From: Paenibacillus_AR mesotrionivorans
GTDB lineage: Bacteria; Bacillota; Bacilli; Paenibacillales; NBRC-103111
Direction: 5' to 3'
Assembly: GCF_046098205.1 (NCBI RefSeq)
Contig: NZ_JBJURJ010000008.1
Coordinates: 1-64,000, forward strand
DNA: 64,000 bases
In this document: piece by piece, positions 61,702 to 64,000 of the stretch
Layout: every line of letters starts with the position of its first letter
Position numbering within the stretch: the first letter of the stretch is position 1
Program-made: the position numbers and the translations under genes
The notes under the pieces: model-generated
Databases searched by the model: none
The model's input: the letters and a program-made list of their open reading frames with translations, nothing else
What the model was told of the DNA's origin: nothing

Positions 61702-62645
61702 ATCCCATCCTCGCCTAATTTTTCCGCAATAAAGTTGGCGGATACCAGCAGAATCAACCCTACCACCGATTGGAACAGCCCTACTGCCGTTGCCTGGGAG
61801 AAGTCGCCCGAGCTGATCCCCACCCGGTACACGAAGGTACTGATGACATCGGAGTATTCGCTGACCAGGGAATTGCCCATGACGAAGGGACGGTCGAAGC
61901 CGATGGAGACCATTCTGCCGATTTGGAGAATCAGTAGAATATTAATGGTCGGTTTGATGCCGGGCAGGGTAATATGCCACATTTTGCGAAGGCGGGAACA
62001 GCCGTCAATATCGGAGGCCTCATATAATTCCTTGTTGATGCCGGTTATGGCTGCCAGATAGATGATGGTCCCCCAGCCGATATTCTGCCAGACGCCGACG
62101 GAGATATAGGTCATCAGCCAGGGCAATTTCTGCGACAGGAACTCGATCTTCTCAAACCCGAAGCCCGCCAGGAAATTGTTAACCATGCCACTGTTGGAGA
62201 ACATCAGGTAAACCATACCGCCAATGATTACCCAGGACAAAAAGTGGGGCAGATACAGCACCGTCTGGGTCATTTTCTTGAATTTCTCTTGTCGGACCTC
62301 ATTAAGCAGCACTGCAAGCAGAATGGGGGCCGGAAAACCTGCGATCAGGTCCAGCACATTCAGAACCAGTGTATTCTTCAGCGCACGGTAGAAGCTGTCC
62401 TGGGAGAATATAAACCGGAACACATCCAGCCCCACCCATTCGCTCCCTTTAATCCCTTCGAAAATGTTGTAATCCTGGAAGGCCATCACCAGGCCGTAGA
62501 TAGGCGCGTACTTGAAGATTGCAATGTACGCAATGGGCAGCAGCAATAGGACATACAACAGCGCATCTCTCTTGATATTGTGCAAAAATTTATTTTTCTG
62601 TTTTATTGCGGCGTATTCCGGGGAACTGTCTAAAACCGCTTTCAT
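61695..62645 (-). CDS. Sugar ABC transporter permease (MalF/LplB type)
   Basis: MalF-like permease of the LplB/YteP group with six membrane segments (LLYVLLLLPIAYIAIFKY first) and the EAA-loop INKELYEASDIDGCSRLRKM. It has LVFDDFN-like PIYGLVMAFQDYNIFEGIKG. The start is ATG at 62645, ten bases after GGAGG, giving 316 residues; the open frame runs 32 codons further without a site. It is the first gene of the ABC-YesNM cluster and has an operator-like dyad upstream. Confidence 0.92.
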   Translation of the reverse strand: MKAVLDSSPEYAAIKQKNKFLHNIKRDALLYVLLLLPIAYIAIFKYAPIYGLVMAFQDYNIFEGIKGSEWVGLDVFRFIFSQDSFYRALKNTLVLNVLDLIAGFPAPILLAVLLNEVRQEKFKKMTQTVLYLPHFLSWVIIGGMVYLMFSNSGMVNNFLAGFGFEKIEFLSQKLPWLMTYISVGVWQNIGWGTIIYLAAITGINKELYEASDIDGCSRLRKMWHITLPGIKPTINILLILQIGRMVSIGFDRPFVMGNSLVSEYSDVISTFVYRVGISSGDFSQATAVGLFQSVVGLILLVSANFIAEKLGEDGIW

Positions 62646-62700
62646 TTTCCTCATCCCTCCGACTGTTGTAAGGAGCTGTGAGGAAATTAGCATCCGCTTT

Positions 62701-62742
62701 TGTTGATAAAATCTCCATGGTTTTGGGAGTTTTGTCAACAAA
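62701..62742 (-). promoter_or_regulatory. Promoter-associated dyad of the ABC operon
   Basis: TTGTTGATAAAA (62701-62712) and TTTTGTCAACAA (62731-62742) form a dyad with one mismatch in 12 bp. Flanking CCGCT and AGCGG words extend it with a small offset. On the minus strand one arm carries TTGACA (62739-62734), a consensus -35; the -10 is weak. The layout suggests binding of a dimeric AraC-type regulator next to polymerase. Confidence 0.55.
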
Positions 62743-62867
62743 TTAGCGGTACTTTATTTCGTCGCAGTCTCCAAGGAGCTCTCTCATGTGTTTTATTATA
62801 GCCGCCGGAGGAAACAAGAAAAATGTACTCCCTTAAATCAATTTTGTACTAACTTAAAAAGGTCATT

Positions 62868-63725
62868 CTACATAAATCGTTTCCTGAATTCCTTGGGGGA
62901 GCATTGATTGTATTTATGAAACATCTTGTAAAAGTTCGTCATATTCGGTATCCCTACCAAGGAGGCCGTTTCCAAAACGGAGATATCCCGGGTCAATAAA
63001 AGCAGCTCCGCATGGGCAATTTTTTTGGAATTGACGTATTCGATAAACGTTTTGCCCATGACCTTCTTGAAGTATTTGCCAAAATAAAAGTAGTCCAGAT
63101 TCATGATTTTGGCCGCTTCCTTCATGTCTACCCGATCAAGCAGGTGTTTGTCGATATAGTCCAATACAGGCACCAGCTTGGCCAGCTCCCTGTCCGGATT
63201 GACGTCTAAGAGAGAGCTGTCGTCATTGCGCAGAAGAGCCAGGATAATCCGGTAGATCAGGCTGTGAATGGCGATTTCATGTCCTTTTTGCCTGTTGGTA
63301 TACTCTGTGGCAATTTCACGAATAGAAGCGAACACCTGCGCTTTAACATCGGGATGCTTGTCAAAAATGGAGTTGAGCTTGCTGTACAACCGCCCCGCCT
63401 CCGTAAAATGCTTCATGTACGGAATCATATCCTGGCCGAGAAACTTGAATATATCGAACTGCAGCACAATATACTCCATCACACCCGCCTCCTTAAAAGA
63501 ATGATGAGGCTCGAAGGAGCCGATAATCGCCACATCCCCGCCGGACAGCCGGAGCACCTTGTCCTTGGTGTACATGCTGAACTCCCCTTGGACAACAGCG
63601 ATCAGCTCAAGCTCGTTATGGTAATGCCACTTGCCCACTACCCGCTCATTCCGGAATTGATGCAGAACCCGGACAGGCTGTAGGGGATTCTCATATACAA
63701 TCCGTTCGCTCATGTGATTGGCCAT
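62868..63725 (-). CDS. AraC-family regulator upstream of the sugar ABC operon
   Basis: An N-terminal cupin sensor (VVGKWHYHNELELIAVVQGE) is followed by a double helix-turn-helix (VDMKEAAKIMNLDYFYFGKY; VLETASLVGIPNMTNFYKMF). It is 285 residues with ATG at 63725 behind GGGAGAA. It is upstream of the ABC permease genes on the same strand, separated from them by about 220 bp containing a dyad, and so is a candidate second regulator of them besides YesN. Confidence 0.88.
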   Translation of the reverse strand: MANHMSERIVYENPLQPVRVLHQFRNERVVGKWHYHNELELIAVVQGEFSMYTKDKVLRLSGGDVAIIGSFEPHHSFKEAGVMEYIVLQFDIFKFLGQDMIPYMKHFTEAGRLYSKLNSIFDKHPDVKAQVFASIREIATEYTNRQKGHEIAIHSLIYRIILALLRNDDSSLLDVNPDRELAKLVPVLDYIDKHLLDRVDMKEAAKIMNLDYFYFGKYFKKVMGKTFIEYVNSKKIAHAELLLLTRDISVLETASLVGIPNMTNFYKMFHKYNQCSPKEFRKRFM

Positions 63726-63792
63726 TATATTCTCCCGTCATTTCCCTCGATTGGATTACACTTCGCCTCTATTATAACAATGAACCGGCACA

Positions 63793-63832
63793 ATAAAACC
63801 GCAGCCTGCAAAATGCATTTGCAAGACTGCGG
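63793..63832 (-). terminator. Terminator of the gene at the right edge
   Basis: An imperfect stem (63799-63812 with 63818-63832) is followed on the minus strand by TTTTATTG. It is about 20 bp after the stop codon of the partial gene. Confidence 0.78.
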
Positions 63833-63851
63833 CCTCCGTTGGGCTAAGCCA

Positions 63852-64000
63852 TTATTTTTTCTGTGCCTGCTGGGTAGGACCATAATTGGCTGCTCCGCTG
63901 AATTGGACATTCTCCGCGGACGGAACATACTTCGGAATACGCAGATCCCGTTGGTACAGCCGCAGATGCTCTCCGCGCGGGAGAATATCGATGACATCGC
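63852..64000 (-). CDS. 3' end of an unidentified gene, runs off the window
   Basis: The minus-strand frame ending TAA at 63854-63852 reads DVIDILPRGEHLRLYQRDLR, then IPKYVPSAENVQFSGAANY and a Gln/Lys-rich tail. It is open to the window edge and followed by a terminator, so it is very likely the last 48 residues of a protein. No family is recognised. Confidence 0.6.
   Translation of the reverse strand, partial: DVIDILPRGEHLRLYQRDLRIPKYVPSAENVQFSGAANYGPTQQAQKK

Noticed and set aside
63725..63997. Minus-strand 90-residue ORF
   Set aside because: It overlaps a terminator and a better partial frame ending at 63852; its composition is unlike a protein.
1..64000. tRNA, rRNA or known riboswitch
   Set aside because: No cloverleaf, rRNA core or riboswitch consensus was recognised by eye. 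A covariance-model search would be needed to rule them out fully.

Overview
The window looks like chromosome from a Paenibacillus-type Firmicute. This is inferred from the gene families and Gram-positive ribosome-binding sites rather than from a marker gene. Supporting traits are strong AGGAGG sites with frequent TTG/GTG starts, an SLH surface protein, a YesM/YesN two-component pair beside a large lipoprotein-dependent sugar ABC transporter, many AraC-family regulators, and a very broad glycosidase set. No rRNA, tRNA, CRISPR array, plasmid or phage module is visible.

Layout. 1-2.4 kb: a FAD oxidoreductase whose 3' end is lost at an AT-rich junction, with a LacI-type repressor and three copies of its probable operator. 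2.4-7.4 kb: housekeeping and accessory genes (YdeI-like, DinB, WYL regulator, SGNH hydrolase, MBL hydrolase, small Cys-rich protein). 7.7-17.1 kb: an operon for a 1556-residue pectin methylesterase, an 862-residue PL1 pectate lyase and a 658-residue SLH protein. 17.7-22.1 kb: a GH31-GH78 pair with a divergent AraC regulator. 22.1-26.3 kb: a five-gene operon (BadF-type sugar kinase, acetyltransferase, lipoprotein, small P-loop protein, NUDIX) plus DinB and an unknown protein. 26.6-30.3 kb: two cytoplasmic beta-helix glycosidases (GH28-like, GH110-like) separated by a cluster of hairpin repeats. 30.6-36.6 kb: aminopeptidase P, acetyltransferases, a PL3 pectate lyase, a PNPOx-like protein and type II pantothenate kinase. 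36.7-40 kb: a more AT-rich stretch of small enzymes, including a frameshifted HAD phosphatase and a blasticidin-deaminase-like protein. 40.5-49.5 kb: SDR/WYL, an LTA-synthase-family protein and a Fur-controlled siderophore ABC transporter. 49.5-55.6 kb: GH31/AraC and GH2/ArsR-fusion pairs, each divergent. 55.6-63.7 kb: YesM, YesN, a solute-binding lipoprotein, two permeases and an AraC regulator. A partial gene runs off the right end.

How it fits together (inference): secreted or wall-bound esterase and lyases (PME, PL1, PL3) open pectin at the surface; the lipoprotein ABC transporter under YesMN control imports fragments; and cytoplasmic enzymes without signal peptides (GH78, GH28-like, GH31, GH2, GH110-like) finish the oligosaccharides, each with its own local regulator.

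The most interesting non-standard features are the C-terminal modules shared by the PME and PL1 next to an SLH protein, an interspersed repeat family with exact 25-bp copies 45 kb apart, the hairpin cluster near 28 kb, the G-tract frameshift in the HAD gene, and an apparent ATC start codon.
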